Shown here in pieces: positions 23,182-34,740 of a stretch of DNA of 64,000 bases. Position numbers and translations under genes: made by a program. Each line of letters begins with the position of its first letter. Within the stretch, counting starts at the first letter, position 1. Below the pieces are notes generated by a model. That model was not told where the DNA came from and searched no databases. It saw only the letters and a program-made list of their open reading frames with translations. Source of the stretch: Rhipidocladum racemiflorum (Eukaryota; Streptophyta; Magnoliopsida; Poales; Poaceae); assembly GCA_036346355.1 (NCBI GenBank), contig CM070571.1, positions 49,310,293-49,374,292 of the forward strand, in the 5' to 3' direction.

Positions 23182-24132
23182 TGTCGGGACCCGAATTTGC
23201 AAATCCGAACCCTCTGTGTATTCAGCACTAGTCCAGGATCACGCTAGTGCACACAGTCTCAACATCGGTAAATATCACAATCATACACCTTGATAGTTAA
23301 TAAAGTACTTTAATTAAGATAACCAAACTGGTTGCTCGACCTTATGGTCAAGTTACAAGAGTACGCCACACAGGGCGAAAACTTATTAAGAAAATAAATT
23401 GCAGTGGAATAAAAGCATCAACGTGGCGCCATCCAGTATACCACAGGCAACTGACTGGGCTCGCTCCCTAAGTAGACGGCTCCTCCTGAAGTTCCTCCTC
23501 CAAGGCTGGCGTCGCTTCTCCTTCAACTGGTGTTGTTTGTGGCAAGGGTGAGTACTTGGTACTCAGCAAGTCATGCACAGAATGCAAACTAATATTCTAC
23601 ATTCATGGCTTAGTTCAAGGATAGGCTAACAGGTACATTTGTAGTAAAGCAGCATTTAACAAGTAGCATAAGCAGATTCAAAAGCAGTAAAAGTAAAGGT
23701 TATATCAATAACTTTTCCAGGAGTTAAGTAAACATCCTTCCCTTTCCTAATCCACATTTCCATCAACGTCATCATTTAACCCCACTGAACTTTCCAAGTC
23801 CAAGTTATTTTCATGAAAGTCTAACCCTTGACTGTAATCCCCAAGCAATGTCCAGTGCCGCGGACACGTCTATTCGAATAGATTTTTACACTCTGCGGAG
23901 GTTATGCACTTTACCCACAAGATACAGTCAAACACCACAAAGGCGAGTGATCGTAACAAAGCATTTCAGAGACTGCAAACTTATACAAGTGAACCTCTCC
24001 GGCTTTTGTCATACACCATCCCTTCCCTTAACAGAGGCGAAGTATGGGACCGACATACCGTTGGACGGGTACCATGCCATGGCACTGGTACGCTTCCCTT
24101 TCAAGCTACACAAAAGGCAAGGTTCAAAAAAG

Positions 24133-24200
24133 TGCTAGGCGGTAGGCGGGCAGAGACCCACTGCCTAGCGCCTAGCTTGCCTAGGCGGCGCCTAGGCGGA
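24133..24200. repeat. hAT subterminal repeats, left
   Basis: CTAGGCGG, CCTAGCG and GGCGCCTAGGCGG motifs are packed within 70 bp. The same motifs lie inside the right end (27585-27738). Such clusters are the usual binding sites of hAT transposases. Confidence 0.6.
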
Positions 24201-24394
24201 AATCGCAAAACATAGCCCAAAATATTAATTTTCACACATAATATAGTCACAACTCACAAATATAAGTCATAACATAGTCACACATAATATAGTCACAACT
24301 CACAAATGACAAAACATAGTCTCACATATAACTATGTTCCACAAAAGAGTGAATAACATGCATAAAAGATAGAATATGACATATGAGCCAATGA

Positions 24395-26944
24395 TCAATC
24401 CTCTAAAGGATAGAGCTTTCGTGGCAACACTTCATCTTCGTCATCCTCGAACTCAACAGCCGTCTCTTCCTCCTCATTGTCCTCCTCTTCCTCAGATTGG
24501 AAATCATCATCATGAAGCTCTCTCACTCTTGCACTCCTATGAAGTTCAAGTTATTCACTAGTACCCATAGCTTCATCAAGTACTCCCCATGGTATACCGG
24601 GCACTACCTCTTCCTCATCCTCATCCCTAAAAACAACCAATGCATGATTATCCCCTCCCTCATATAGAAATCCTTGAGCTTCGGAAGCATCGCAACATAG
24701 GAGGACATCAATGTTCTTCTTTGCCATGATCCTTTCTTTTTTGGTCAACATTCTAGCATTGAATTGTATGTAGACTAGACTGTTGAGGCGGGCAGTGGTT
24801 AGCCTATTTCTTCTTTTGGTATGTATCTATGAATTGCAAAGTAGATTTAGACATTATGACATTATGTTACATTGTGAATTGAGACTTTATTGAATATTGG
24901 GACTCAAGAGTAGAGACTAACCGATTCAAAAGTGCTCCAATTTCTTTCATAACCAGAAGAGTTTGTGGTTAATGAGAGGAGTCTTAAGGCCATCTTTTGT
25001 AAATCCGGTGTTTGGCCTCCGTATAGCCTCCACCAAGATGCTATCAACAAGAAAAGCAAGAATGATTTAGTATATGATACTATGTTAGCATGCATTGCAA
25101 AATGAAGGCATAAATTAAGCACAAGTTTACCCGGATTATAGTCGAAGTTTTGACAACTCCTTGCAAGCTTCTTTCCAAAGGGACCTTCTTTATTTTGAAA
25201 TTTGATCAACTCTTGATTTACAACCCGATATTGCTTGTCATCATCATCATGATAAAAAGTCTCAACACAAGACATGAATGATTCCGTAATGTTTGAATCC
25301 ATGAAGATTGCATCATTAATATAACTATAATATGGATTCAACATATATGCACTCAAGTGCAATGGAGAATCAAGTCTACCTTTCATCTTCTTCTCAACAA
25401 TGGACATAGGATCTTTGTAGTTCTTCTCTACATTTCCAAAAGCATCCTTGATCTCCTTCTTCACCTTAATTAGTTCTCCATATAGAAAAGCCATAGATGG
25501 CTTGGCATCCCCATCAACCAAACGAAGAACTTGTACCAAAGGCTCAAAAACCCTCAAGCATAAAGCCACACCATTCCAAAAGGCCCTATTTAGAACCGTC
25601 GCCGTTGCATCCTTGCCCTTTTTGGTTTTCACATGACTCAAGTTTTCCCACTCTCCATCAACCACCATCTTCTTTAGTTCTTCCTTCTTCTCAATCAAGC
25701 TTTGCAAAGTGAGAAAAGCGGAAGCAAATCTAGTCACCCCGGGCCTTATGATATCTCTCTTCTTTGTGAATTGCCTCATCAATGCCAATGTCTTGTGGTG
25801 CAAATAAATGAAGATAGTGAATGCCTTTGCTTAGTCAAGTGTCTTCTTGAACTTTGACAAGTTGCCAATTCCTTGGAGCATCAAGTTGATAGTGTGAGTT
25901 GCACAAGAGCTCCAAAAGATATTTGGCCTCGTATCATGCAATAATGCCTTAGCTCCCATGTTGTTAGAAGCATTGTCCGTCACTACTTGCACCACATGTT
26001 CCGGACCTACTTCCTCAATTGCTTCATCCACTATGTTGAATATGACTTCACTTGTGTGTGACACATCCAACATCTCCTTTGATTTTAAAAAACTTGTTCC
26101 CGTGCTACAATGTGTGCACAAATTCATTATGCTCCTCCTCTTCATATCCTTCCAAGCATCGGCCATAATGGAGAAACCATGCTTTATCTTTTCCTCCTCA
26201 CGTTCCTTAAGCAAACTCTTGGTTCTCAAGAATTCCTCACTCAACAAATTCTCCCGAAGGTCATATTGGGTAGGAGGTGAAATCCGGGGCCAAATTGACC
26301 AATGGCTTCACACATTTGTTTAAACTCATCGTTGTCAAGAGCATTGAACGATATACCTATCAAATAAGAGATTAGTGAGGTAGCAAGCAATGGAACTATG
26401 GAAGGTAGAAGATAGAATGATTTACCATGTGTATACACCCATCTAGCAACATATTGCCGCACTTGATGTGTTCTCTCTTTCCAAAGTGCCTCGGTAATAT
26501 TTTGTTGCAGCTTGGCTTCAGCCGGGCTTGCTTTAGGATCAATAGGACGTGAAAACTTGTCCATAGGGCCTAATTTGTTAGGTCCCGAGCTTCCATCCTC
26601 CTCCTCTCCTCCAACCAACGAAACATTCACATCTTCTCTAACTTCATCATCACGGTCTTGCTTTTGTTTCTTCTTTCGTTTTGCTTCTTCAAGAGATTTC
26701 TTGCACTTGTCTTGAGCTTCTTCTGAAGCTGTTTTGCATTTAGCAACACTATTTCCAACTTTTCCAATGTGTTGCTTAAGACGATAAATCCCTCCTGAGC
26801 TCACATGGCCACAAAAAAATGCACTTCACTCTATCCAAGTTGGACGAATCGACTAGAACCCCATAAACCCACCTACGTCATCCGACTTCCTCTTAAGAGT
26901 CGTTGTGGTTTCATTAGTTGCCGATGTGATCCAGTTGACGACAT
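24395..26944 (-). pseudogene. hAT transposase with BED finger and dimerisation domain, disrupted
   Basis: Start ATG at 26944 (MSSTGS) is inferred from its position upstream of the zinc-finger region. Domains in order: BED finger (CxFCGHVSSGGIYRLKQHIGKVG...C, about 26840-26750), DUF659-type region (FSIMADAWKDMKRRSIMN; VVTDNASNNMGAKAL; FWSSCATHTINLML), core helices, and the hAT C-terminal dimerisation motif (SWWRLYGGQTPDLQKMA; ERNWSTFE, about 25040-24925) followed by an acidic tail. Introns with GT-AG ends are at 26425-26357, 25130-25041 and 24921-24827. Lesions: frameshifts around the finger (26825-26880), one near 26275, TAA for Gln at 25833-25831 and TAA for Gln just before 24551. The frame otherwise runs to TGA at 24397-24395. 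Confidence 0.85.
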
Positions 26945-27584
26945 TCTAGTGTAGGAAATGCGACTATAGTGTAGGATTCAATTATCAATAGATTCAACAC
27001 TCTACAAGAATAGATCCAATAATCAATAATCGATGATCATTGATCAATCAGCTAGTGTAGGATTTAAACAGTGTAGTGTATCAATAATCCAATAATCGAT
27101 TATCAATCAACTAGTGTAGGATATGTAAAACAGTGTAGTGTATCTATAATCCAATAATCAATCAACACTCTATAGACTTCACTTCTAAATCAATAAATCA
27201 AAGAATCGGCATTTACCGAACCGAGTCGTCGATCGAGCCAGAGACAGAGTCGGAGAGGAGACCAGGTCCAGAGGGCGTCTCGGCAGGGAGGAGCGCGGCG
27301 ACCAGAGGGCATCTTGGCGGCGGGCTCCTGCGCGTCTCGACGGCGGGGAGGAGCCGGGTCTCGGCGGCGGGGAGGAGTCGGGTCTCGGTAACCAGCACGG
27401 CGGGGAGGAGGCGCGCAGAGGCCTGAGCAACGCGGGGAGGAGGCGTGCGGTGGAGAGGAGGCGCGGGGAGCAGTGCGACGCATGGGGCGGCGCGAGGATG
27501 CAAGCCAGCTTCGGTTTCTTTTCAGCTCTCAGGTAACCCTAGCTCCCCCCTTTCTTCCTTCCCCCCCTTTTCTTCTCCCATCGA

Positions 27585-27738
27585 CCGCCTAGGCGCCGCC
27601 TCCTCCGCCCAGACGCCGCCTCCGCCCGCCTGGGCGTCCGCCGAGCACCGCCTAGGCGTCGGCTCCTCCTAGAGCACGCTTAAGTGCCTTGGCGAGGCGG
27701 AAGCACACCGCCGACCGCCTAGGCGGCGCTTAATACCG
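27585..27738. repeat. hAT subterminal repeats, right
   Basis: CGCCTAGGCG, CGCCTGGGCG and CCGCCTAGGCGGCG motifs, several of them palindromic around CCTAGG, mirror those at 24133-24200. The sequence upstream (27185-27510) is GC-rich with GGCGGGGAGGAG repeats and no credible gene. Confidence 0.6.
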
Positions 27739-27753
27739 CTTTTTTGAACCTTG

Positions 27754-28922
27754 ACAAAAGGTGTAGTTGACACCCTGAGGTATCACAGGCAAGTTATTAG
27801 TAACTTACTCAACTAGGTCCGTCCCATTGCGGACATGTGGTTGCACATTTGACTCAGATCAAAGGCTTGCAAGGTTAAGTCCTTAGGATGACCAGGGCAA
27901 GACTACCCGAAGAACCAAAATGACATCCCCGGTGCCACTCATGGCCCACCATAACATTCTTGCCACTTGCACTGGTCTACATCTATTTATCAAACCTAGT
28001 TGATTACCATGCACCATGTGCCTTCAACAATCACAACACATGATACTTCTCCAAAAACAAGTTCAATATATCATTAAGTCAATATTAACATTTGATTGTC
28101 CAAAAATCATGTCATGCACGTACCAGGTCTAAGCAACATACTACCACGATCTAAATACCCAATGTTGGCAATTTAATACTATCCAACTAAATATCCACAA
28201 CTAGGGTGACAAGGGTTCATGACACATAACTTAATATTCAAAGTGTCATACTGCAATTTGGCATTTATCTAATTTCCAGAAATAATTAAAACAATTTCTA
28301 ATTAAATTAGCATGCGATAATTCAAATCAAATTAAATTCAAAAATGGGATCAATATGGTCAAAGCATCACTTGCCTTCAAAAAGTACTTGTTCTTGATCT
28401 TGAGCTGGCTCCTAGGTCAACACTTCACATTCGAAGCCCTCGGGTACTTCAACATCTACTCGTAACGCGTGCAAATAGCAATGAATAAATAAAACAGTAC
28501 ATACACATTGCCCAAAAGTTCAAATAAAGTCCATAAACAGAAAGGGCATAATTTTAAAAAAATTTAGAAATTTGAATCGTCCAAATCGGAGTTAAAATGC
28601 AAAAGTTATAATTGTTTAAAGTTTAAAGAATCTACTAATTGAATAAAAATAGAGAAAATTTCATATTAAAAAATTAATTAAAATTCATATTTAAGTAAAT
28701 CTCAATTTTATAAAAATTTAGAAATTGGAATCGTTCAAATCGGAGTTGAAACGCAAAAGTTATAAGCGTTTGAAGTTTAAAAATTCAAATAAATCAATAA
28801 ACTTAATTAATTCATTTATTTTTCTATTGAAAAATCCATTTACTGCGTCAGCATGACGTCAGCACGGGATTTGAATTTCCATCGAATTATTTTTCTATTG
28901 AAAAATCGAATTATGACGTCAG
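27754..28922 (-). repeat. T3 LTR, middle part
   Basis: Continues T3 after the hAT (GTGTAGTTGACACCCTGAGG at 27761) to GACGTCAG, the insertion site of T4. No coding sequence. A block TTATTTTTCTATTGAAAAATC is duplicated within 28815-28910. Confidence 0.75.
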
Positions 28923-29528
28923 TGTAACATCCCAAAATTTTGCTTTTCTTAAATTCATGTGTGATTTGACACTTTGGTGAATTTTTGGAATTTTCTGGAA
29001 TTTATTTGGGTTTATTTGGAATTTATTTGAATTTATTCCATTTTGAAATAATTAAAGAATTTAATTTTGCAAATAAAATTTTGTTGGAAATATTTTATTC
29101 GAGTCCAAAATGATCCAAAATATTTTCGAATTTTTCTCGAATTTTACGAGTCATTTGATTTTTTTATTTAATTAAATTAATTACTGGTAATTTTTTTAAA
29201 TATTAATTCGCTGTAAAAGGACCGACCGGGTCGGTTACTGTTCATCCGACCGAGTCGGACTCGAGTCCGACCCAAGCCAGTTGACTCGACCGAACCCACT
29301 CCTAACCCTAATCAATCCCAACCGTTGGATCAAGATCCAACGGCTGAGATCAGCCTGCACGGCCGAGCCGTGAATCGGGCCGGATCCGATCGCGCTTGCG
29401 GCGATCGTGGCCGTTGATCGCGCCACGTGGACGGCCACGATTTCGTCGTCTTCGCCGAGTCCGAAGCCGGACTTCGCCGCCCGCCGCCGTAGCGAACTAG
29501 GTTTCCGTCTAGGCACGGACGCCGAGGC

Positions 29529-29537
29529 TATTTAAAG
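29529..29537 (+). promoter_or_regulatory. TATA box of T4 5' LTR
   Basis: TATTTAAAG in a GC-rich setting, 606 bp from the LTR start and conserved at the same position in T1, T4 (3' LTR) and both T5 LTRs. This is the likely transcription driver of the element. Confidence 0.6.
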
Positions 29538-31798
29538 CGTGAGACGTCCCGAGGTTGCCCTCATCCTTGCGCACCGTTCCTCGAGCCATCTCGCCGAGCC
29601 GCCACCGTTGAGCCGCAATCGCTCGCCGGAGTTGTCTCATCCCTCCGCCGCGTTTGCGCCGGTTTCGCCGTCGTCCGTCGTCTTCCGAGAAGGAGCCCAG
29701 ATCCGAGTCCCCGCGACGAGACGCACCGAAGGAGGCTTCATCTCGCCGGAAGCACGCCCAAACGCCGTCGGGCTCGTCGTCCGTCTCCGGTCAAGCCAAG
29801 CGCCGCGTGAAGCCATCGCCGTCATGCGAGCTCGGAGGACCGTCGGATCCAGATCGGACGGTTGAGGTGAGCTCACGTGTTCCCAAACCCGATTAGATGC
29901 GGATCGTTGGATCAAGATCCAACGGTTCACAATTGCCACGGTACATGCTTGATGCGAATATAGGATTAGATCTCGACCGTCCGATCTAGATCGAACGGCC
30001 CACGAGCAACGAGTAGTTTCAGCGTGTTAACCCTGGATCTAATCCGCGCGTTGATTTTCAAACCAACGGTGAGATTGCGCCACGTGTCGGGAAGATGGAC
30101 CGCGCGTCAACGCCGGCCCACGCAGCGGCAGCGTGTGACGCCGACGGGCCCGCGTGTCGAGGGGCCGCATGTCGATGGCTGACCCGCCAGCGCCGACGTC
30201 ACCCATGACGTCACAATGGGTCCCACCTGCCGCCACCGTGGTGAGCCCGCCGACGTCGATGACGTCACCCGAGAGGGCCCACATGTCGGCCGACACGTGA
30301 AGTCGTGGACCGAGTCCACAGTAGACCCAAGCCGAGCGTGGACCAAGCCCATGGACCGGTGGCGTCAGCGAGGCCAATCGAGGCTGCCACGTGTCCATGC
30401 TGACGCAATAATTAATTTCCGAAAAAAGAAAATGATTTATTAATTCGAAATATTGATTCAAATTTAGATTCAAACTTCAAACGCTTATAACTTTTGCGTT
30501 TCAACTCCGATTTGAGCGATTCAAATTTCTAAATTTGTATAAAATTGAGATCTACCTAAATATGAATTTTATTTAATTTTTGGACTAAAGTTTTTCTCTG
30601 TAAAATTATTTAATTGATTATTTAAACTTTAAATAATCATAACTTTTATGCGTTTTAACTCCAAATTTGTGATTCCAGTTTCTAAAAATCCAGAAAATTA
30701 TGTTCTCTCTGTTTATGGATTTTATTTGGAGTTTTGGGATCTTTTGCATAGTGTTCATTTGTGTATTTGCTATTTGCACGCTTTACGAGTAGACGTTGAA
30801 GTGCAGGAAGGATTCGAGGAAAAGTGTTGACTCAGGATCCAACTCAAGACCAAGAGCAAGTACTTTTTGAAGGCAAGTTGTGCTTTGACCATATTGATCC
30901 CATTTGAAATCTATTTTGATTTAAACTATTGCATGCTAGTTCAATTAGAAAGATACTTTGTTTAAACATGGGGTTAGATAAATACCAATTTGATATATGA
31001 CACCTTGATTACTTAAGTATGTGCCATGACCCTTTGTCACCCTAGTTGTGGTTTACTAGTTGGACATTACTAAATTGCCAACATGGGTTTAGATCGTTGT
31101 AGTATGCTGCTTAGACCTGCTACGTGCTCATGACATGATTTTGGACAATCAAACGCTAATATGGACTTAATGATATATTGAACCTGTTTTGGAAAAGTAT
31201 CATGTGATGTTGACAGCACGTGGTGCATGGTAATCAACTGGGGTTTGATAAACAGATTTCGACTGGGGCATGTGGCAAGAGTAATCAGGTGGGCCAGTTG
31301 TGGCATTGGGAGTGATGATTTGGTTTTCGGGTAGTCTTGCCCTGGTCACTCTAAGGACTTAACCTTGCAAGCCTTTGAACTGGGTCATACTTGCAACCAC
31401 ATGGCTGGAATGGGACGGCCCTAGTTGACTAAGTCGCTAAGGACTCACTTGTGGAGCCTCGGGTGTCGATTACACCTTTTGTGTGATTGTGCGGGGAGCG
31501 TATCGTGGTCGTGGCCAGGTACCCATCTAACGGTGTGTTGGTCCCATACTTCGCCTTGGCTAAGGGAAGGGATGGTGTAGAGCACGTCTGGAGAGGACCA
31601 CTGTGTTGTTTGAGGCTTCCGAAGGCTTTGTTACTGGAACTTCGCCTTTGTGGTGTTTGATTGTATCTTGTGGGTAAAGTGCATAACCTCTGCAGAGTGT
31701 AGAATCTATTTGAATAGCCGAGTCCACAGATCTTTGGACAATGCTCGGGAATTACAGTCAAGGGTTAGATTTTCTGAAAATAACTTGGTTTTGAAAAG

Positions 31799-31984
31799 AT
31801 GGGTTGGTTTAACAAGGAAATGATGGAAATAGGGTTTAGGATGGGAAAAATGTTTATTAAACTTCTTGAAAAGTTATTTATGCTTTACTTATTTCTCTTT
31901 GCTTCCGAATCTACTCATATTACTTGTCAAAAGTTTCATCGCAAATATACTGAGCTATTCCTTTGTACTAAGCCATGCATATAG
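31799..31984 (+). other. LTR-borne short ORF B (61 codons), T4 5' LTR copy
   Basis: Sense ORF beginning MGWFNKEMMEIG and ending LFLCTKPCI. Homologous frames are at 40960-41148 in the T4 3' LTR and at 52254-52057 and 61342-61145 (minus) in T5. The other copies carry a hydrophobic run (for example MLYLFLLLSNLLILLVK) that could span a membrane; in this copy an indel replaces it with a polar stretch. Chance conservation by common descent is likely. Confidence 0.25.
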
Positions 31985-32400
31985 TATATTAGCTTGCATT
32001 CTGTGCATGACTTGCTGAGTACCAAGTACTCACCCTTGCCTCAACACAATATCAGTTGAAGAGGAGATTACGCCAGCTTTGGAGGAGGAACTCCAAGAAG
32101 ACCCGTCTACTTAGGGATGCGAGCCCGATCAGGTTACTGTGGTATCTTGGATGGCGCCACTAAGTTTATTTGATTTTCCGCTTTGCTATTTCTCTTTTAA
32201 TAAGTTTCGCCTTGCAAGGCATATATACGTAACTTGGCCATAAGGTCGAGTAACCCTTTGATTATTTAAATAAAGTACTTTGATAGTATCGTATGGTATG
32301 ATTGTGATATATACCGATGTTAAGACTGTGTGCACTAGCGCGTTCTGGACTAGTGCCGAATACACAGAGGGTCGGATTTGCAAATTCGGGGTCCCAGAGG

Positions 32401-32412
32401 TGGTATCGAGCC
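32401..32412 (+). promoter_or_regulatory. T4 primer binding site
   Basis: TGGTATCGAGCC, 4 nt after the LTR end, resembles the initiator Met tRNA complement TGGTATCAGAGCC with one base missing. T5 has the same sequence, so this is the family form. Confidence 0.7.
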
Positions 32413-32613
32413 ATACTTGACCGTAGGCTCAACCCTAGCTAGAATGGTCGTAGTGAGGATAAAACCTATTTTCTAAAGCTAAAAAGTTGTCAAGATAAGA
32501 AATGACCTCTCGACTTATCCCCTTCTCTCTTTTCTTGTCTCTTGCTGGAATTTTCCCTTACCTTGTCACAATTTAAAAATTCCGAGTTCTTACGTAAAGC
32601 ACTCTTGTGACAG

Positions 32614-33330
32614 ATGGAGGAAGAGTTCAACCACGTTGATCTAGGGGTTGGTCACGCCGCGGAACTTTGGCACATGCTCTGAGACTCTCGGAGATTTTGA
32701 GAAGCCCCAATACCAAGTGGAAGTGATCGGACAAGCGAGGATTGATCAAGGCTTGTGACGTGAGGATTGAGGTACTGTCGGGAAGAGGGGCCAGGCAATC
32801 GCCTCGATACACTTTGACCGCTAGAAGATCTACAATGCAGATGGGTATCCAAGAAGTTTCGCGACGAGCAATGCGGCACATTACCAGTATCCACGCCAGA
32901 GAGTTGGAAAGCACGGTGTTCCGTTATCATCCGCGCAGCGATAACCTTCTTGACGAAGGCGATTCAGGATGAGAATGCCACGGTTACACGCTTGGCACGA
33001 TTAAATCGTCGCCAGGAAGAAGTACTAGATAATACAAGCAAGGAGCTCTGAAGGCCCGCAAGGAGATCACGACAGAGAAGAACAGATGGCGGGAAGCTCA
33101 AGAGTATGTGGCACACCTTCTCACGAAGGATTGACGAGTTGGAGATGACTTTGTACGGACTGCACCAGAGCCAAGATTGAGCTACACGAGCCGGATCCAG
33201 AGGAGTCGATCTCGATGAGGACACCGCTTCTTCGACTACCACAGATGACATAGTCATTTGGACATGGCGATCGTTTCGCGCCTATGCCGCCGCACCCGTA
33301 CCAGTGCCGTGGAGGTTTTCGATGAGTGAG
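32614..33330 (+). pseudogene. T4 accessory ORF upstream of gag, disrupted
   Basis: Starts CAGATGGAGG at 32612, as in T5. The first 22 residues (MEEEFNHVDLGVGHAAELWH...) match the T5 ORF, then TGA at 32680 and several indels follow. Matching islands in changing frames include EKPQYQVEV, MGIQE, RAMRHIT, ARELESTVFRYHPRS and EAQEYVAHLL. Between them one frame reads as a Lys/Glu-rich helix (LKARKEITTEKNRWREAQEY). The region ends near RFYSETPS, also found in T5. Function is unknown. It lies between the primer site and gag. Confidence 0.6.
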
Positions 33331-33600
33331 CTTAGGTTCTATAGTGAGACTCCTTCACGAGTCATAGAATAAAGAGTCACCCTTTAGGCGTTAGACTCAG
33401 AGTTAGTTCGATTTGGATTTGCTTTGTTTCTTTGAGTGTGCATTATGTGTTGCAAGGCCCTTAGGCATTGTAAGCAGCCATACCAAGTTATTAATAATAA
33501 AGTTGGACCTTAAAGTTACCCCTTTTGCCCCGCATAAGTTCCATATTACTTGTCTATTCTTGTTTCCCTCTCATCTCTAAACCTAGAGCAAATCGACCAG

Positions 33601-34740
33601 ATGGTGAACACCCGTGGAAACTTTGGAAGCAATGGGAGTGGATCTCGCCCGCTGAAAACCCCAATGATGGAGCACCGGCACCGCCATGGATGTGCAGAAT
33701 TTTGGAGCATTTCTTGCTGCTCGAGACCGATTGATGCATGCTATGATGCAACAAATGCAGCACGTCCTTTGCTCAGGCCACTTTGCTAATCAAGTTAATC
33801 GGGGACCACGCTTGAGAATACAAGGCTGTCGAGTTCATGAGGACTCACCCACCCACTTTCTCTGGAAATGCCAATCCATTGGAGGCCGATGATTGGTTAA
33901 GATCAATCGAGAGGAAGCTACATATAGCTCAATGCATAGGGAATGAGAAGGTACTTTACGCTTCTCATCGGTTGGAAGGAACAGGCTTGAATGGTGGGAG
34001 AACTTCGTACACGCGAGAGAACCCCCAAGATATCACTTGGGAAGAGTTCACTGTTGCATTAAGCGATATCACGTGCCTGAAGGAATTATGGACCTTAAGA
34101 AGGAGGAGTTGAGCATCAAGCAAGGTAATCAGCCCGGTGGCGACTACTGAACAAGTTCACACAGCTAGCACGCTACGCACTGAGGATGTAGCGACAGATA
34201 AATCGAGGCAGTCGTTTTATGAAGGGACTTAACTCAGGATTGCAAGTTGGGTTGATCACCCACACCTTTCCGGATTTCCAAGAGTTGGTGAATAAGGCAC
34301 TTATTCTTGAGGACAAGCGCAAGGACCTGGATGAGAACAGGAAGCGCAGGATGCAACAACAAGGATCACGTCGAGGAACGCATAGGCGCTGAGAGTTGCA
34401 CCAAATCAATTCTTGATTCCAACCACGAGAATGCAACGAGGACACCATCCCCGCACCAAGACCTGCCAATCAAAACTACTGCACCCGGCCCGCTAGAAAC
34501 GCTACCCTGTGCGAGTCGGCAAGGAACAGTGAGACGTTACAAGCGCAACGAGCCAGACACTTTGCCATGATTGTCAGAAGAAGACAGCAGAGCGACCCCG
34601 ATTCGCTTCAATCTAGGAACCACCCAGCTAGGGCGCCAAAGACCAGGAGCCACACCCTGCATCGTGGTGAGAGGCCGAGTCAACCATGTCACCGCAGATG
34701 CACTGCGAGAATGCTACTGACGTCAGATCTTGGGTAAGTT
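33601..34740 (+). pseudogene. T4 gag
   Basis: ATG at 33601 (MVNTRGNFGSNGSGSRP, identical context to T5). The gag core is recognisable as islands in shifting frames: PPTFSGNANPLEADDWLRSIERKLHIAQ (split here at the indel-free part 33850-33930), EKVLYASH, ITWEEF, and GLITHTFPDFQ. Near 34530-34570 a degenerate zinc knuckle reads RYKRNEP where T5 has CYNRNEP. At least five small indels break the frame. The protein would form the virus-like particle. Confidence 0.75.

Larger units (their letters stand above)
24118..27753 (-). mobile_element. hAT transposon (3636 bp) with complete ends
   Basis: Terminal inverted repeats CAAGGTTCAAAAAAG are perfect over 15 bp (24118-24132 and 27739-27753). The 8-bp duplication ACAAAAGG lies at 24110-24117 and 27754-27761, as expected for hAT. 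It carries a minus-strand transposase gene with at least three introns and subterminal GCCTAGGCGG repeats. The transposase has nonsense and frameshift lesions, but the ends look functional, so it could be moved in trans. Confidence 0.92.
28923..32396 (+). repeat. T4 5' LTR
   Basis: 3474 bp, TGTAACATCCC to GGGGTCCCA. The last bases differ from the usual GTCCCGACA by loss of three bases. TATA box at 29529. It contains palindromic GGATC dyads (29322-29343, 29840-29861, 29904-29925, 29977-29998), a TGACGTCA-rich stretch (30190-30270) and short ORF B (31799-31984). U3 is about 610 bp, so R plus U5 is about 2.8 kb. Confidence 0.9.

Noticed and set aside
27185..27672. Pro/Arg/Ser-rich ORFs near the hAT right end
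   Set aside because: Produced by GC-rich GGCGGGGAGGAG repeats and subterminal motifs. All frames are open, with no recognisable domain.
32730..33260. Antisense ORFs opposite the T4 accessory ORF
   Set aside because: The sense strand matches the T5 ORF in islands. The antisense frames have no counterpart in T5.
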